This document shows positions 26,732 to 36,995 of a stretch of DNA of 64,000 bases, piece after piece (position 1 is the stretch's first letter; the number at the start of each line of letters is the position of its first letter). Source of the stretch: Bradyrhizobium sp. NP1 (GTDB lineage Bacteria > Pseudomonadota > Alphaproteobacteria > Rhizobiales > Xanthobacteraceae); contig NZ_CP127385.1 in NCBI RefSeq assembly GCF_030378205.1, positions 1,528,001-1,592,000 of the forward strand, given 5' to 3'. The position numbers and the translations under genes are program-made. Below the pieces are notes generated by a model. That model was not told where the DNA came from. It did no database searches and was given only the letters and a program-made list of their open reading frames with translations.

Positions 26732-27345
26732 CCTTCGTCCTCCTTGGTGAGGTGATGGATGCCGGCGCGGAAATAGTCGTAGCCGGTATAGATCGTGAAG
26801 ATCGCGGATGCCCACAGCAGCAGCAGGCCGATCTGCGTCACCACGGGAACCACCAGGTCGCCGGCCTCGCCGGCGAGCAGGAAGCCGATTGCCACCAGCT
26901 GGATCGTGGTCTTCCATTTCGCGAGCTTGGTCACGGGCACGCTGACGCGCAGCGCGGCGAGATATTCGCGCAGGCCCGATACCAGGATCTCGCGGCACAG
27001 GATCACGATGGCTGCCCACAGCGACCAGCCATGGATGATGCCGTCGGCGGCCAGCATGAGCAGGCAGGAGGCGACCAGGAGCTTGTCGGCGATCGGATCG
27101 AGCATCCGGCCGAACGCCGATTGTTGGTTCCAGATCCGCGCATAGTAGCCGTCGAGATAGTCGGTGACCCCGGCGGCGATGAAGACCGCGACCGCAACCC
27201 AGCGCAGCCACAAGGGGCCGTCCATGATCGACTGCACATAGATGCAACCGACCACGACCGGGATGGCCGCGATCCTGGCGTAGGTCAGCATATTGGGGAT
27301 GGACAGCGAGCTTTTCGCCGTTCCGGGTGTCGTGGCGATGTTCAT
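26728..27345 (-). CDS. pgsA: CDP-diacylglycerol--glycerol-3-phosphate 3-phosphatidyltransferase
   Basis: Inner-membrane enzyme of 205 residues that makes phosphatidylglycerolphosphate, the committed step to phosphatidylglycerol and cardiolipin. The CDP-alcohol phosphotransferase signature DG-X2-AR-X8-G-X3-D-X3-D is complete: DGYYAR, then G in FGRMLDPIADK. About five or six transmembrane helices are visible. The start at 27345 gives MNIATTPGTAKSSLSIPNML, the normal family start. moaD overlaps its stop. From memory, uvrC usually lies directly upstream of pgsA in Rhizobiales; here uvrC is 6.5 kb away. Confidence 0.96.
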   Translation of the reverse strand: MNIATTPGTAKSSLSIPNMLTYARIAAIPVVVGCIYVQSIMDGPLWLRWVAVAVFIAAGVTDYLDGYYARIWNQQSAFGRMLDPIADKLLVASCLLMLAADGIIHGWSLWAAIVILCREILVSGLREYLAALRVSVPVTKLAKWKTTIQLVAIGFLLAGEAGDLVVPVVTQIGLLLLWASAIFTIYTGYDYFRAGIHHLTKEDEG

Positions 27346-27614
27346 TCCGTCTTACCAATACCGCTGGCGCGCGAAGGTCAACCGTGGGGCTTACACGATC
27401 CGCTGGAAAGGGTGCAAATTGACGCGAAACCCCTTCACGCCCGCCGAAAACCGCGATCCAGGGGCCTCCGGCCGGACCGCGATTCCAGGGACCGGATCGA
27501 GCGCGCCGCCCCGTTTTATACGCCGGGCGCGGCGACTTGAATGTCCGATGTCACATCGTTGACGCATATCTCCAATTCTGTTTGGGCCGGTCGTTAATGT
27601 TAAGGGAAAGCGCC

Positions 27615-28088
27615 ATGCACGCCCCGGATCGTCGTCCCGCGGTCTCCTCGGCCCTCAGTTACTGCGATCCCAAGGGCGCGCTGCGCTGGCTCGAGCAGGC
27701 ATTCGGGCTGGAACCGTATATGGTCATCCTCGACGCCGACAGCAATCTGGCTCATTCCGAAATGCGGTTCGGCGACGGCGTCGTCATGATCGGCAGCGAA
27801 TGGTCGGAAAACCACAGGAGCCCGGCGTCGCTGCAGGGTAAAAACACCCAGACCGTGCATCTGCACCTTTCACCCGAGATGGGCGAGATCGACGCGCATT
27901 GCGCGCGGGCACGCCAGGCCGGCGCCCGCATCCTGCGCGAGCCCGAAACCCAGTTCTACGGCGACCGCGTCTACTCCGCGGTCGATCCCGAGGGGCACAT
28001 CTGGACCTTCGGCCAGACGGTCAAGGCGATGACGTCGGAAGAATGGGACAAGGCGTCGGGGCTGAAGACGCTCAGTCGGTTGCCATAG
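27615..28088 (+). CDS. VOC family (PhnB/glyoxalase-like) protein
   Basis: Protein of 157 residues with a vicinal-oxygen-chelate fold. The two repeats are visible: SYCDPKGALRWLEQAFGLEP with HSEMRFGDGVVMIGSEW, and VHLHLSPEMGEIDAHCARARQAGARILREP ending DPEGHIWTFGQTV. This C-terminal DPEGHxWTFGQ pattern is typical of the PhnB-like group. Such proteins are often annotated as glyoxalases or bleomycin-resistance-like, but this group has no firm activity. The ATG at 27615 follows an AAGGGAAAG ribosome site; an ATG at 27597 upstream has none. It is divergent from pgsA and convergent with the large hybrid kinase. Confidence 0.85.
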   Translation: MHAPDRRPAVSSALSYCDPKGALRWLEQAFGLEPYMVILDADSNLAHSEMRFGDGVVMIGSEWSENHRSPASLQGKNTQTVHLHLSPEMGEIDAHCARARQAGARILREPETQFYGDRVYSAVDPEGHIWTFGQTVKAMTSEEWDKASGLKTLSRLP

Positions 28089-28166
28089 GCCGCACCGGTT
28101 TTGCACCGACCAGGCTGGGCGTGCTTGGACGCGCCGCCGCTTCCTTCGACCGCTTTCGTGCGCGGC

Positions 28167-31100
28167 TCACGATACCGTTTCTGCGTCCACCGGCAGGGTG
28201 AACTGAAACGTGGCACCGCGGGGCGCGTTTGCCGTGGCCCACAGCCTGCCACCATGGGCTTCCATGATCGAACGGCAGATCGAAAGTCCCATTCCCATGC
28301 CGCTGGATTTGGTGGTGAAGAAGGCGTTGAACAGCCGGTCAACATTCTCGGCGGCGATCCCGACGCCGCAATCCGCCACACTGACGAGCGCTTGACCTGC
28401 TTCGTCCTGGCCTGATCGGACCACCAGCTCGCGCGGCCGATCCGTCACGGATTGCATGGCTTCAATGCCATTCATCACCAGGTTGATGATCACCTGCTGC
28501 AGTTGGACCCGGTCGCCAAGCACCCTGGGTAGAGCGGGCGCCAGCTCCATTCGCAGGGATACCCGATAGCTGATCAACTCACGCCGCATCAGCGCGATGG
28601 ACTCCCTGACGACGTCGTTGACGTCGAGCGGCGCCGTCTCGATATCGGTCTTGTTCGCGAGCGCCCGGACGCGCCGGATCACCTCGCTCGCGCGATTGCC
28701 TTCCTTGATAATCCAGCCCACCGCGCTGCGCGCTTCGTCCAGGTTGGGCGTGCCGCCATTGAGCCAGCTCAGGCAGGCCGTCCCGGCACTGACGACGGCG
28801 GCGAGCGGCTGGTTCACTTCATGGGCGATGGAAGCTGTCAGTTCGCCCAGCGTCGTCACGCGCGTTACGCGCGCGAGCTCCATCTGGGCATCGAGCAGGC
28901 GCTGTTCGCTGGCGCGCAGCTTCTCTTCCGCGCGCTTGCGGTCGGTCATGTCGATGACGAAGGAAACCCCTTCGTCCGGTTTCGACTCGAAAAGCGCGCG
29001 GGCGACCAGAACCGGCACACGGCTGCCATCCTTGCGAAGGTACTCCTTTTCACGCGGTTGAAGGGTTCCGGCCGCCTTCAGCTCTGTGATGGCCTGTTCG
29101 TCGGCGTCGCGCCATTCGGCCGGCGTCAGTTCTGTCCATCGCAGCCGACCCGAGACGAGATCTTCCCGGACATGTCCGACGATGTCGAGAAAAGCCTGGT
29201 TCGCATCGACGATCCGGCCATGAACATCCCAGATCACGACCCCGATGATGTTGGAGTCAACGAGGCGGCGGATCCTGGCCTCCCGCTCATGGAGATCGCT
29301 GTACAGACGGGCGTTCTCCAGCGAGATCGCCGCTTGAGATGCCAGCAATTCCAGCACCGAGATCCGGGAGGACGTGAAGACGTGCGATGCCAAATTGTTC
29401 TCGAGATAGAGCACCCCGATCAGCTTGGCCTGTTTCACCAGGGGCAGGCAGAGCACCGACCGTGCATGCTTCTGGAGGATGTACTCGTCCGCCGGGAATG
29501 GATTATGCGCCGAGGCGTCATCAAGGATCACGCTTTGCCGCGTCCGAATCACGGTGTGAAGCACGGACTCGGGAAGCTCGGCTGGTGAGGCGTCGGTCTG
29601 GCGCAGCCTGACCTCAATCTGGCCGCGGCCGGTCGTCGCTTCCGCCGCGACCCGTGGCTCGTCGCCCGGGAACAGGATGAGCAGGCCCCGCTCGGCGCCG
29701 GCATGCTCGATCGCGATCCGCAGCAGCGTCTTGATGAGCTCACCAAGGACGATCTCGCCGGACACTGCCTGGGCGGCCTTGAGCACCGTGCCGACATCCA
29801 GCCGTTCGACGGACGTTCCGATCGTGCTCGTTGGAGCGGGCGCCAGCTCGTCCTTGCGGAGCTGCGGATGGATCTCATCGAGCTGCCGCACCTTGCCATC
29901 GGCTCCCCACCGCAGGTAGCCGTACCGGGCGTTTCGCAGGTAGAGATGCGCTATTTCATCGAAGCCGCGGGACGCGTAGAAGCGCGCAGCAAGTTCGTAG
30001 GCGAGCGCCTCGTTTTGGACGAAGCCATTGACGCGGGCAGAGCGGATGCCCTGTTGATAGAGCCGCATGGCATCGAGGTCACGGCCTTCCAGCCGGGCGA
30101 TCTCGGCTGCGACCAGCGCGGCGCGGTTTTCGAAGTTCTCCGGGCATTGCTCGGCCCAGATCCCGAGTTGCCGGTGATGGGCGGACAGCGCTGCGAAATG
30201 CGCGTCCCGCTGGTCGGAGGAGGTGTCACAAACCGCGGCATGCGACAAAGCGCTGTAGAAGCGAAGATCGGCGACCTGGCAAATATACCCCGACGGCGTA
30301 TGCCGTTGCGCCCTCGTTGACGCCTCGATGGCCGAGGCGTAGTCGCCGGCATGAAAGTGCGCCTGCACCCTCCGCATCCAGTACAGCCAATCGGCAAGCG
30401 CCGCGTTCGGGTTTCCGGCGAGCCGGGCGTCGCCGAACTCGTCTTCGTCGAAGGAGCCGAATTTCCGCGTCAAGCCGCGCAGCGTCCGGACGAGCTCGAG
30501 GTGCGATCGGATGATCGAAACGACGTTTACCAGCTGCGCCTTCTGCGCAAAAGCGAGGCCACGCTCGATCTCGCCCTGCACCTCGCTGAGCGGCTCTCCC
30601 GATGCGAGAAGATTCTCGATCAGATACAAGCCGCCGTACAAAGCCACAAAAACCAGATCGCCGATCTTGTTCGCGACTTCGAACCCGCGCTGCAGCAGAT
30701 CACGTGCGGCCCGGACATGCTGGGTATATGGGATCAGGTAATGCGCGAACAGCAAATAGGTCCGGGCCTGGAAACGCTTCAACCCGCGTCGTTCGAGCAG
30801 CTCGCATCCGACCTTGCCGAAGCGGGATCCGGCCTTGTAATCGCCGAACCGGTCACCCGCGATGAAGCCAAGCCTCACATAGATGTCGCATGAACCGTCG
30901 CTGTTACCACGCTCGAGGCTGAGGTTCGCCGCCCAGCATATGGCGAGGGCGTGAAAATTTGCTTCCATAAGCGTGAGTGCAGCCGGCGCAACCTTCGTCA
31001 AGACGTCGATCGTCGCGAGGGATGCTGGATCAGTCATCAAGGGCAGCTCAAGCATATCCTCGATCGAGCGGCTGCCGAGCTGCGACCAGATCCGATCGTA

Positions 31101-33722
31101 TTCACGTCGCACATCCCCGTCTGTCGGGTGCGGCGACCATTCGATACCCAGATGCCGGAGATAATCGAGCCCGACGGCAATGGCGCGGCTGCTCTGAGCG
31201 AGAGTCGTGTACAGATCAATGTGCAGGCAGGCGACCGCAGCGCGTTCCACCGTATTTGCGGCGTGGGTGGAAAGCCCTTTCAACCGCTCTTCCGCGGCGG
31301 CCATCGCGCCGGTGACAAACTCGCATTCGGCCCGGAGCAGCTCCAGCTCGAAGGCCAACTTGTGGCGGCGCTCCCAGGCGTCTTCCGGCAGCAGCGTCGC
31401 GCCGGTGACCAGATATGTCAGCGCCGAGGCGTAGGCGGTAGACGCCTTGGCGCGCTTGCCCGCGAGCAGATTGAACTGGGCCAGCTGCTCGCGCTCGTCT
31501 CCGGAGGTGATCAACGACACGCCGCGGTCGAGCTGACTAACGATGTCGAAGATTGCCTCCTCCCGCTTCTCGGGAGGGATGTGTGCCGCGAGCCGCCTCC
31601 CGATCTGAAGGTGCGCCTCGCCGCGCAGTTGCTCCGGGATCAACGAATAGGCCGCTTCCTGAACGCGATCGTGGGCGAACCGGTAGGCGCCCCCCAGGCG
31701 CTCGACCAATTCCTGTTGCACGGCCGGCCACAGCGCCGCGTCAACCCCTTCCTGCGACCTGTCGAGGACGATCGAGAGCCTCGCGATCTCGGCGCTGTTT
31801 CCGAGGCAGGCCAGGAGCCGCAACGCATTCTGCGTGTCCGCCGGCAGGCGGGTGAGCTTCCCGACCATCAGGCCCACGACGTTGTCGGTGTAACCCTTGG
31901 CGTGAATGCGGTCGAGATCCCACGACCAGCGCGCGGCACCGTGGTCGAAGACCAGCATTCCCTCTTCGGCGAGCGAAGAGGCGAACTGAATGGCGAAGAA
32001 CGGATTTCCGCCCGTCTTCTCGCGCACCAGTTGCGCGAGCGACGCCGCGCGCTCCGGCTCGCAGCGAAGCGCATCCGCGATCAGCTGCCCGAGATGCTCC
32101 TGGGCGAGCGGCGCCAGCGTGATCTCCGCCACCTTGGCGCCGGCGTTCTTCACGGCATCGAGCCTTTGCCTCAGCGGATGGAGGGCATCGACTTCGTTGT
32201 TGCGATATGCGCCGATCAGCATGAAGTGCTGCAGATCCGACCGGGTCAGGAGATCCTCGATCAGGTCGAGCGTCGCCGCGTCGAGCCATTGAAGATCGTC
32301 GAGGAAGAGCGCCAGCGGATGTTCCGGCCGGGCGAAAACGCCGATGAACCGCCGAAACACCAGCTGGAAACGTCGCTGCGCGTCCTGCGGCGGAAGCTCA
32401 GGGACGGGCGGCTGGTCACCGATGATGAGCTTCAGCTCAGGGACGAGGTCGACCATGAGCCGGCCATTGGGACCCAGGGCCTCCAGAAGTGTTTCGCGCC
32501 ACCTCGCCAACCTGGCCTCGCTCTTGCCGAGAAGGGGCCGCACCAGGCTCTGAAACGCCTGGACCAGTGTCGAATACGGGATGTCGCGCTTGTATTGGTC
32601 GAACTTGCCCGCGGCGAACAGGCCGCGCGGCGGCACCAGCGCCTTGTGCAGCTCGTGGACGACGGCGGACTTGCCGATGCCGGAATATCCGGACACGAGC
32701 ACAAGCTCGGTGGCGCCGCTCGCCACCACCCGGTCGAAGGAAGCGAGCAACGCGGCGATCTCGCGCTCACGGCCGTAGAGCTTCTCCGGGATCAGCAGCC
32801 GGTCCGAGTGGTCGCGCAAGCCGGGCGGAAATGGCTTGATGCGGCCGCTGGCCTCCCACTCCGTCAGACAGCGCCGCAGATCGGCCTCGACGCCGGCAGC
32901 GGTTTGATAGCGTTCCTCGGCGGTCTTGGCGAGCAGCTTGGTCACGATCGCCGAGAGCGGGTCCGGTATGCCCGCGACGCGCTCATTGGGCGGCACCGGT
33001 TGCCGCGCGACATGGCAGTGCACCCACTCCATCGGATCGGCGGCGGTGAAAGGAAGTTGCCCCGTCAGCATTTCGTAGAGGGTGACACCCAGAGCATAGA
33101 GATCGCTCCGGTAGTCCACGGAGCGGTTCATCCTGCCGGTCTGTTCCGGCGCCATGTAGGCGAGCGTTCCCGCGATCACCTCCGGCGGGGCAGGGGCCTG
33201 GCGCTCGCGCGGCAGACGCGAGGCAATGCCGAATCCCGTCAGCCACACGCCGCCGCCTGTCGCGTCCATGAGGATATTTGCCGGCTTGATGTCTTTATGG
33301 ATCACGCCGCGCTCATGCATTCGGCGGAGCGCTCCCGCGAGCGGGATCGCGATGCGCAGGAATTGCAAGCACTCGAGGGGGCGGCCAAGCAGTCGATCGA
33401 GCGTCACACCGCCGGGATCCTCAAGCACCAGCGTCAAGCGGTCGTCGTAGCGCGTCAGCGCGACCGGCCGCGCCGCCCAGTCCGCGTCGAGTTCGCGCTT
33501 GAGCGCGTATTCGTGTTCAAGTCGCTCAACGCAACCGGGAGACGTTTCTTCCGTGGCAACAAGCAGGATCGGGGGCAAGCCGTTGCCGCAGCCCCGGTAG
33601 AGAGCGATGTCTCCCTCCCGCAGCGGCGAAAATACGTAGCTGGAGAGTTCCTTCACGAGGGCCTCCCGCCAGGAGGACTGCTTTCGTATATCGATTAGGT
33701 TACGTTTGCTGTCGCTCGTCAA
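28167..33722 (-). CDS. Giant Ser/Thr kinase-like / AAA ATPase / GAF-PAS sensor histidine kinase hybrid
   Basis: Cytoplasmic signalling protein of 1851 residues. Order: Ser/Thr kinase-like domain (about 35-290), AAA_16 ATPase (about 315-650) with Walker A SGYSGIGKS and Walker B LALFLDDLQWLD, helical repeats resembling TPR (about 700-1280), GAF (about 1330-1480), PAS (about 1505-1610), then HisKA with SIAHEVNQPLAA (His1634) and HATPase_c with NLVMNGIEAM, ADCGVGIA and GMGMGLSIC. The kinase lobe keeps HKDIKPAN (Asp144, Asn149) and APE, but DFG reads GFG (Gly163) and no VAIK-type Lys is seen, so it is probably a pseudokinase. The histidine kinase half looks intact; no receiver domain is fused and no response regulator is adjacent. 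Architecture resembles cyanobacterial and rhizobial trifunctional kinases. The signal is unknown. Confidence 0.92.
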   Translation of the reverse strand: MTSDSKRNLIDIRKQSSWREALVKELSSYVFSPLREGDIALYRGCGNGLPPILLVATEETSPGCVERLEHEYALKRELDADWAARPVALTRYDDRLTLVLEDPGGVTLDRLLGRPLECLQFLRIAIPLAGALRRMHERGVIHKDIKPANILMDATGGGVWLTGFGIASRLPRERQAPAPPEVIAGTLAYMAPEQTGRMNRSVDYRSDLYALGVTLYEMLTGQLPFTAADPMEWVHCHVARQPVPPNERVAGIPDPLSAIVTKLLAKTAEERYQTAAGVEADLRRCLTEWEASGRIKPFPPGLRDHSDRLLIPEKLYGREREIAALLASFDRVVASGATELVLVSGYSGIGKSAVVHELHKALVPPRGLFAAGKFDQYKRDIPYSTLVQAFQSLVRPLLGKSEARLARWRETLLEALGPNGRLMVDLVPELKLIIGDQPPVPELPPQDAQRRFQLVFRRFIGVFARPEHPLALFLDDLQWLDAATLDLIEDLLTRSDLQHFMLIGAYRNNEVDALHPLRQRLDAVKNAGAKVAEITLAPLAQEHLGQLIADALRCEPERAASLAQLVREKTGGNPFFAIQFASSLAEEGMLVFDHGAARWSWDLDRIHAKGYTDNVVGLMVGKLTRLPADTQNALRLLACLGNSAEIARLSIVLDRSQEGVDAALWPAVQQELVERLGGAYRFAHDRVQEAAYSLIPEQLRGEAHLQIGRRLAAHIPPEKREEAIFDIVSQLDRGVSLITSGDEREQLAQFNLLAGKRAKASTAYASALTYLVTGATLLPEDAWERRHKLAFELELLRAECEFVTGAMAAAEERLKGLSTHAANTVERAAVACLHIDLYTTLAQSSRAIAVGLDYLRHLGIEWSPHPTDGDVRREYDRIWSQLGSRSIEDMLELPLMTDPASLATIDVLTKVAPAALTLMEANFHALAICWAANLSLERGNSDGSCDIYVRLGFIAGDRFGDYKAGSRFGKVGCELLERRGLKRFQARTYLLFAHYLIPYTQHVRAARDLLQRGFEVANKIGDLVFVALYGGLYLIENLLASGEPLSEVQGEIERGLAFAQKAQLVNVVSIIRSHLELVRTLRGLTRKFGSFDEDEFGDARLAGNPNAALADWLYWMRRVQAHFHAGDYASAIEASTRAQRHTPSGYICQVADLRFYSALSHAAVCDTSSDQRDAHFAALSAHHRQLGIWAEQCPENFENRAALVAAEIARLEGRDLDAMRLYQQGIRSARVNGFVQNEALAYELAARFYASRGFDEIAHLYLRNARYGYLRWGADGKVRQLDEIHPQLRKDELAPAPTSTIGTSVERLDVGTVLKAAQAVSGEIVLGELIKTLLRIAIEHAGAERGLLILFPGDEPRVAAEATTGRGQIEVRLRQTDASPAELPESVLHTVIRTRQSVILDDASAHNPFPADEYILQKHARSVLCLPLVKQAKLIGVLYLENNLASHVFTSSRISVLELLASQAAISLENARLYSDLHEREARIRRLVDSNIIGVVIWDVHGRIVDANQAFLDIVGHVREDLVSGRLRWTELTPAEWRDADEQAITELKAAGTLQPREKEYLRKDGSRVPVLVARALFESKPDEGVSFVIDMTDRKRAEEKLRASEQRLLDAQMELARVTRVTTLGELTASIAHEVNQPLAAVVSAGTACLSWLNGGTPNLDEARSAVGWIIKEGNRASEVIRRVRALANKTDIETAPLDVNDVVRESIALMRRELISYRVSLRMELAPALPRVLGDRVQLQQVIINLVMNGIEAMQSVTDRPRELVVRSGQDEAGQALVSVADCGVGIAAENVDRLFNAFFTTKSSGMGMGLSICRSIMEAHGGRLWATANAPRGATFQFTLPVDAETVS

Positions 33723-33830
33723 TCCGGAAACAGGCGCCGATCATATCACGACCGGTTGCCCATTAAGGCTGAATGTTGACGAGAGGGACACCAGGCACGA
33801 GCACCGGGTGGAAGGTGAGTCCGCGCCCTG

Positions 33831-35900
33831 CTAGTTCGGCTGCGGGTGGAAGAACTCGAAAATCTTGCGGGCGCTTTCGGCGCTGACGCCGGGCACCTTG
33901 CCGAGATCGGCGATCGAGGCGCGCTCGATTTCCTTCAGCGTGCCGAAATGGTGCAGCAGCGCGCGCTTGCGCGATGGGCCGATGCCGGGGATTTCCTGCA
34001 GGCCCGCTTCGCGGATGTCCTTCTTGCGCAGCTTGCGATGCGAACCGATGACGAAGCGGTGCGCCTCGTCGCGCAGCCGCTGGATGAAATAGAGCACGGG
34101 ATCGCGCGGCTCGAGCTTGATCGCCTCGCGGCCCGGGATGAACAGCGTCTCGCGGCCGGCGTCGCGGTCCGGTCCCTTGGCGACCGCGAGCAGCGAGACC
34201 TGCGGGAGTCCGAGCCCGTCGAGGATTTCCTTCGCGGCGCTCAACTGCCCGCGGCCGCCGTCGATGATGACGAGGTCGGGCCATTGCGGAAATGAATCAT
34301 CATCCGCCTTCGGAGGGGATGCCTCGCCCTCCGCGGGTTTCAACAGTCGCTTGAAGCGCCGCTGCAGCACCTCGCGCATCATGGCGTAGTCGTCGCCGGG
34401 CGTCAGCCCTTCGGACTTGATGTTGAACTTGCGGTACTGGTTCTTGATGAAGCCGTCGGGGCCCGCCACGATCATGGCGCCGACGGCGTTGGTGCCCTGG
34501 ATATGGCTGTTGTCGTAGACCTCGATGCGCTTCGGCGCATCCGGCAGCACCAGCGTCGTGGCGAGCGCCTGCAACAGGCGGCCCTGGGTCGCGGTATCCG
34601 CGAGCTTGCGGCCCAAAGCCTCGCGCGCATTGGTCAGTGCGTGCGCGACCAGCTCCTTCTTCTCGCCGCGCTTGGGTGTGGACACCTCGACCTTGTGGCC
34701 GGCCTTGACCGACAGCGCATCCGCAAGCAGCTCGGCTTCCTCGATTCCGTGCGACAGCAGGATCAGTTTCGGCGGCGGCTTGTCGTCGTAGAACTGCGCC
34801 AGGAACGACGACAGCACCTCTTCCGGCGTGAAGGATTTCTCCGCGCGCGGGAAATAGGCGCGGTTGCCCCAGTTCTGCCCGGTGCGGAAGAAGAACACCT
34901 CGACGCAGGAATAGCCGCCCTCCTGGTGGATGGCGAACACGTCGGCTTCCTCCACGGTGCGCGGATTGATGCCCTGCTGCGACTGGATCGCCGAGAGCGC
35001 TGCGAGGCGGTCGCGATAGAGCGCGGCGGTCTCGAATTCGAGATCGCCGGAGGCCTTCTCCATCTCGGCCGCCAGCTCCTGCTTCACGAGGTCGCTGCGG
35101 CCGGACAGGAAGTCGGTCGCCTCGCGCACCAGCTCGGTATAGCCGCGAAAGTCGATCTCCTGCGTGCAGGGGCCGGAGCAGCGGCGGATCTGGTAGAGCA
35201 GACAGGGCCTGCTGCGGCTTTCGAAAAACGAATCGGTGCAGGAGCGGATCAGGAACGCGCGCTGCAGCGCCGTGATGGTGCGGTTGACCGCGCCGGCGGA
35301 CGCAAACGGGCCGAAATAGCGCCCGGGCCGCGTCTGCGCGCCGCGGTGCTTGAGGATCTGCGGCGCCCAGTGATCGCCAGTGATCAGGATATAGGGGAAC
35401 GACTTGTCGTCGCGCAGCTGCACGTTGAAGCGCGGCCGCAGCTGCTTGATCAGGTTGGCCTCGAGCAGCAGCGCCTCGGTCTCGGTGGTGGTCGAGACGA
35501 TTTCGACCGCGACGGTGGCGGCGATCATGCGCAGGATGCGCGCCGGCTGCGGCGCGTTCACCCGCGCGTAGGACGAAAGCCGCTTTTTGACGTTCTTGGC
35601 CTTGCCGACATAGAGCACGTCGTTCGCCGCGTTCAGCATGCGGTAGACGCCGGGCGAGGTCGGCGCCAGCCGCACGGCGTTCTCGATCGCGGCGTGTCCA
35701 GCCGCGAGCGGGCCCTCGGCGACCGCCTCCAACGGCTCCTCCACGGGATCGGGCAGCCGTGCCTCGTCGTCCTCTTCCGCAGCGGCGGTCGCGGGATCGA
35801 TGTCGCCGGCCGGGGCATCGGCCGCCATTTCCGGTTCGGAACCGCGTCCTGCCTTCCGCGGGCCGGGGGCCTTCGGCTGATCGGGAGAATCGTGAGCCAT
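33831..35900 (-). CDS. uvrC: Excinuclease ABC subunit C
   Basis: Nuclease subunit of nucleotide-excision repair that makes the 3' and 5' incisions. The 689-residue protein has, after about 85 acidic or Pro-rich N-terminal residues, a GIY-YIG domain ([20 protein letters not shown]), a Cys-rich segment ([13 protein letters not shown]), a UVR motif ([17 protein letters not shown]), the RNase-H-like endonuclease domain ([20 protein letters not shown] and [17 protein letters not shown]) and C-terminal tandem HhH ([24 protein letters not shown]). The N-terminal extension is longer than in E. coli. pgsA is displaced from its usual position downstream. Confidence 0.97.
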   Translation of the reverse strand: MAHDSPDQPKAPGPRKAGRGSEPEMAADAPAGDIDPATAAAEEDDEARLPDPVEEPLEAVAEGPLAAGHAAIENAVRLAPTSPGVYRMLNAANDVLYVGKAKNVKKRLSSYARVNAPQPARILRMIAATVAVEIVSTTTETEALLLEANLIKQLRPRFNVQLRDDKSFPYILITGDHWAPQILKHRGAQTRPGRYFGPFASAGAVNRTITALQRAFLIRSCTDSFFESRSRPCLLYQIRRCSGPCTQEIDFRGYTELVREATDFLSGRSDLVKQELAAEMEKASGDLEFETAALYRDRLAALSAIQSQQGINPRTVEEADVFAIHQEGGYSCVEVFFFRTGQNWGNRAYFPRAEKSFTPEEVLSSFLAQFYDDKPPPKLILLSHGIEEAELLADALSVKAGHKVEVSTPKRGEKKELVAHALTNAREALGRKLADTATQGRLLQALATTLVLPDAPKRIEVYDNSHIQGTNAVGAMIVAGPDGFIKNQYRKFNIKSEGLTPGDDYAMMREVLQRRFKRLLKPAEGEASPPKADDDSFPQWPDLVIIDGGRGQLSAAKEILDGLGLPQVSLLAVAKGPDRDAGRETLFIPGREAIKLEPRDPVLYFIQRLRDEAHRFVIGSHRKLRKKDIREAGLQEIPGIGPSRKRALLHHFGTLKEIERASIADLGKVPGVSAESARKIFEFFHPQPN

Positions 35901-36165
35901 GGCGCGAATTTAGGTGCTTGCACGGTGCGTCGCCAGCGACCGGATCGCCTCGATTTCGGCGCGAAAACGCCGCGCGGCGGCCCGCTGGTAACGCGTCCTT
36001 AAGACTGATGAGCGGGCGGTAACCGCCCTTAACAAGCCTTTAACTTAAAACTCTCGATAAATCTTCCCACGAAAAACTGGAATTCCGTAACCATGCGGTT
36101 CGCGAGCGGCCGATCGGCCGCCCTCGCGCAACCCGCGGCTTGCGGTGCGTTGCGTGGAGAGTGCG

Positions 36166-36807
36166 ATGGCAAGGTTCGTCTCGAGGGGTGTCTTGAGGAT
36201 TGCCTTGGGTGCGGGCGTGCTGGCGGGTTGGGCCGCCTCGGCCGATGCGGCCGATTTCAACTACGGGCAGCGCGCGCCCTATACCGTGAACCAGCCGCTC
36301 AACATGTACAGCTGGGCCGGCCCCTATCTCGGCGGCAATCTCGGCTATGCCTGGGGCACGGTCGACAACAGCCCGGCCAAGCCGTCCGGCTTCGTGATCG
36401 GCGCGCAAGGAGGCTACAACTGGCAGAACGGTCCGTGGGTGTTCGGCGTCGAGGGCGACATCCAGGCGACCGGCGCCGACGACACCTTCGCGCCCTGGAA
36501 GTTCTCCAACCCGTGGTTCGGCACGGTGCGCGGCCGCGCCGGCTACGCCTTCAACAACATCCTGTTCTACGGCACCGCCGGCCTCGCCTTCGGTGAGTTG
36601 CGCGGGCAGACCTTCGGGTTTTCGGAGTCCCATGTCACCGCCGGCTGGACCGGCGGCGTCGGCGCCGAGTTTGGCCTGAACCAGAACTGGAGCGCGAAGA
36701 TCGAATATCTCTATGTCGATCTCTCGGAGAGCCAGTTCGTCGTCACCGGCGTGCAGAACGGTTATCGCTTCGGCGTGGTGCGCGCCGGCGTGAACTATCA
36801 CTTCTGA
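36166..36807 (+). CDS. Omp25/Ropb-like outer-membrane beta-barrel protein
   Basis: Outer-membrane protein of 213 residues. A signal peptide (VLRIALGAGVLAGWAASADA) precedes SWAGPYLGGNLGYAWG, the entry strand of the Omp25 family of Rhizobiales. Alternating aromatic strands follow, and the chain ends in a C-terminal Phe (RAGVNYHF), the BAM recognition signal. Eight strands are expected. The ATG at 36166 is preceded by GGAGAG; an upstream in-frame ATG at 36145 lacks one. A strong terminator at 36838 ends the transcript. Function is structural or envelope-stabilising in relatives; ligand unknown. Confidence 0.92.
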   Translation: MARFVSRGVLRIALGAGVLAGWAASADAADFNYGQRAPYTVNQPLNMYSWAGPYLGGNLGYAWGTVDNSPAKPSGFVIGAQGGYNWQNGPWVFGVEGDIQATGADDTFAPWKFSNPWFGTVRGRAGYAFNNILFYGTAGLAFGELRGQTFGFSESHVTAGWTGGVGAEFGLNQNWSAKIEYLYVDLSESQFVVTGVQNGYRFGVVRAGVNYHF

Positions 36808-36837
36808 TCCAAGGAAGAAAAGTACGACCACACCCTC

Positions 36838-36866
36838 TCCCGGCCGCGACGCGGCCGGGATTTTTC
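36838..36866 (+). terminator. Rho-independent terminator of the Omp25-like gene
   Basis: A perfect 10-bp stem TCCCGGCCGC / GCGGCCGGGA with a 3-nt loop is followed by TTTTTC. It starts 30 bp after the porin stop codon and fits the classical intrinsic terminator. Confidence 0.9.
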
Positions 36867-36995
36867 TAAAGCGCGATGACTCAAATTCTCGCGCCTTAGC
36901 TGTTTGGTCCGGCACGATGCCTTCGGCGCAAAACGCGCGTCAGTCGCGGGAAACCCGGTATCCACTCTTTTGCATCATGCCGCAGCGCACCCCTC

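Noticed and set aside
26480-27358. Longer MoaD form extending through pgsA
   Set aside because: The upstream part is pgsA in another frame; MoaD has its own ATG at 26731 and normal length.
30951-33698. Open frame of about 915 codons antisense to the giant kinase
   Set aside because: No domain is seen; it is explained by high GC and the real gene on the minus strand.
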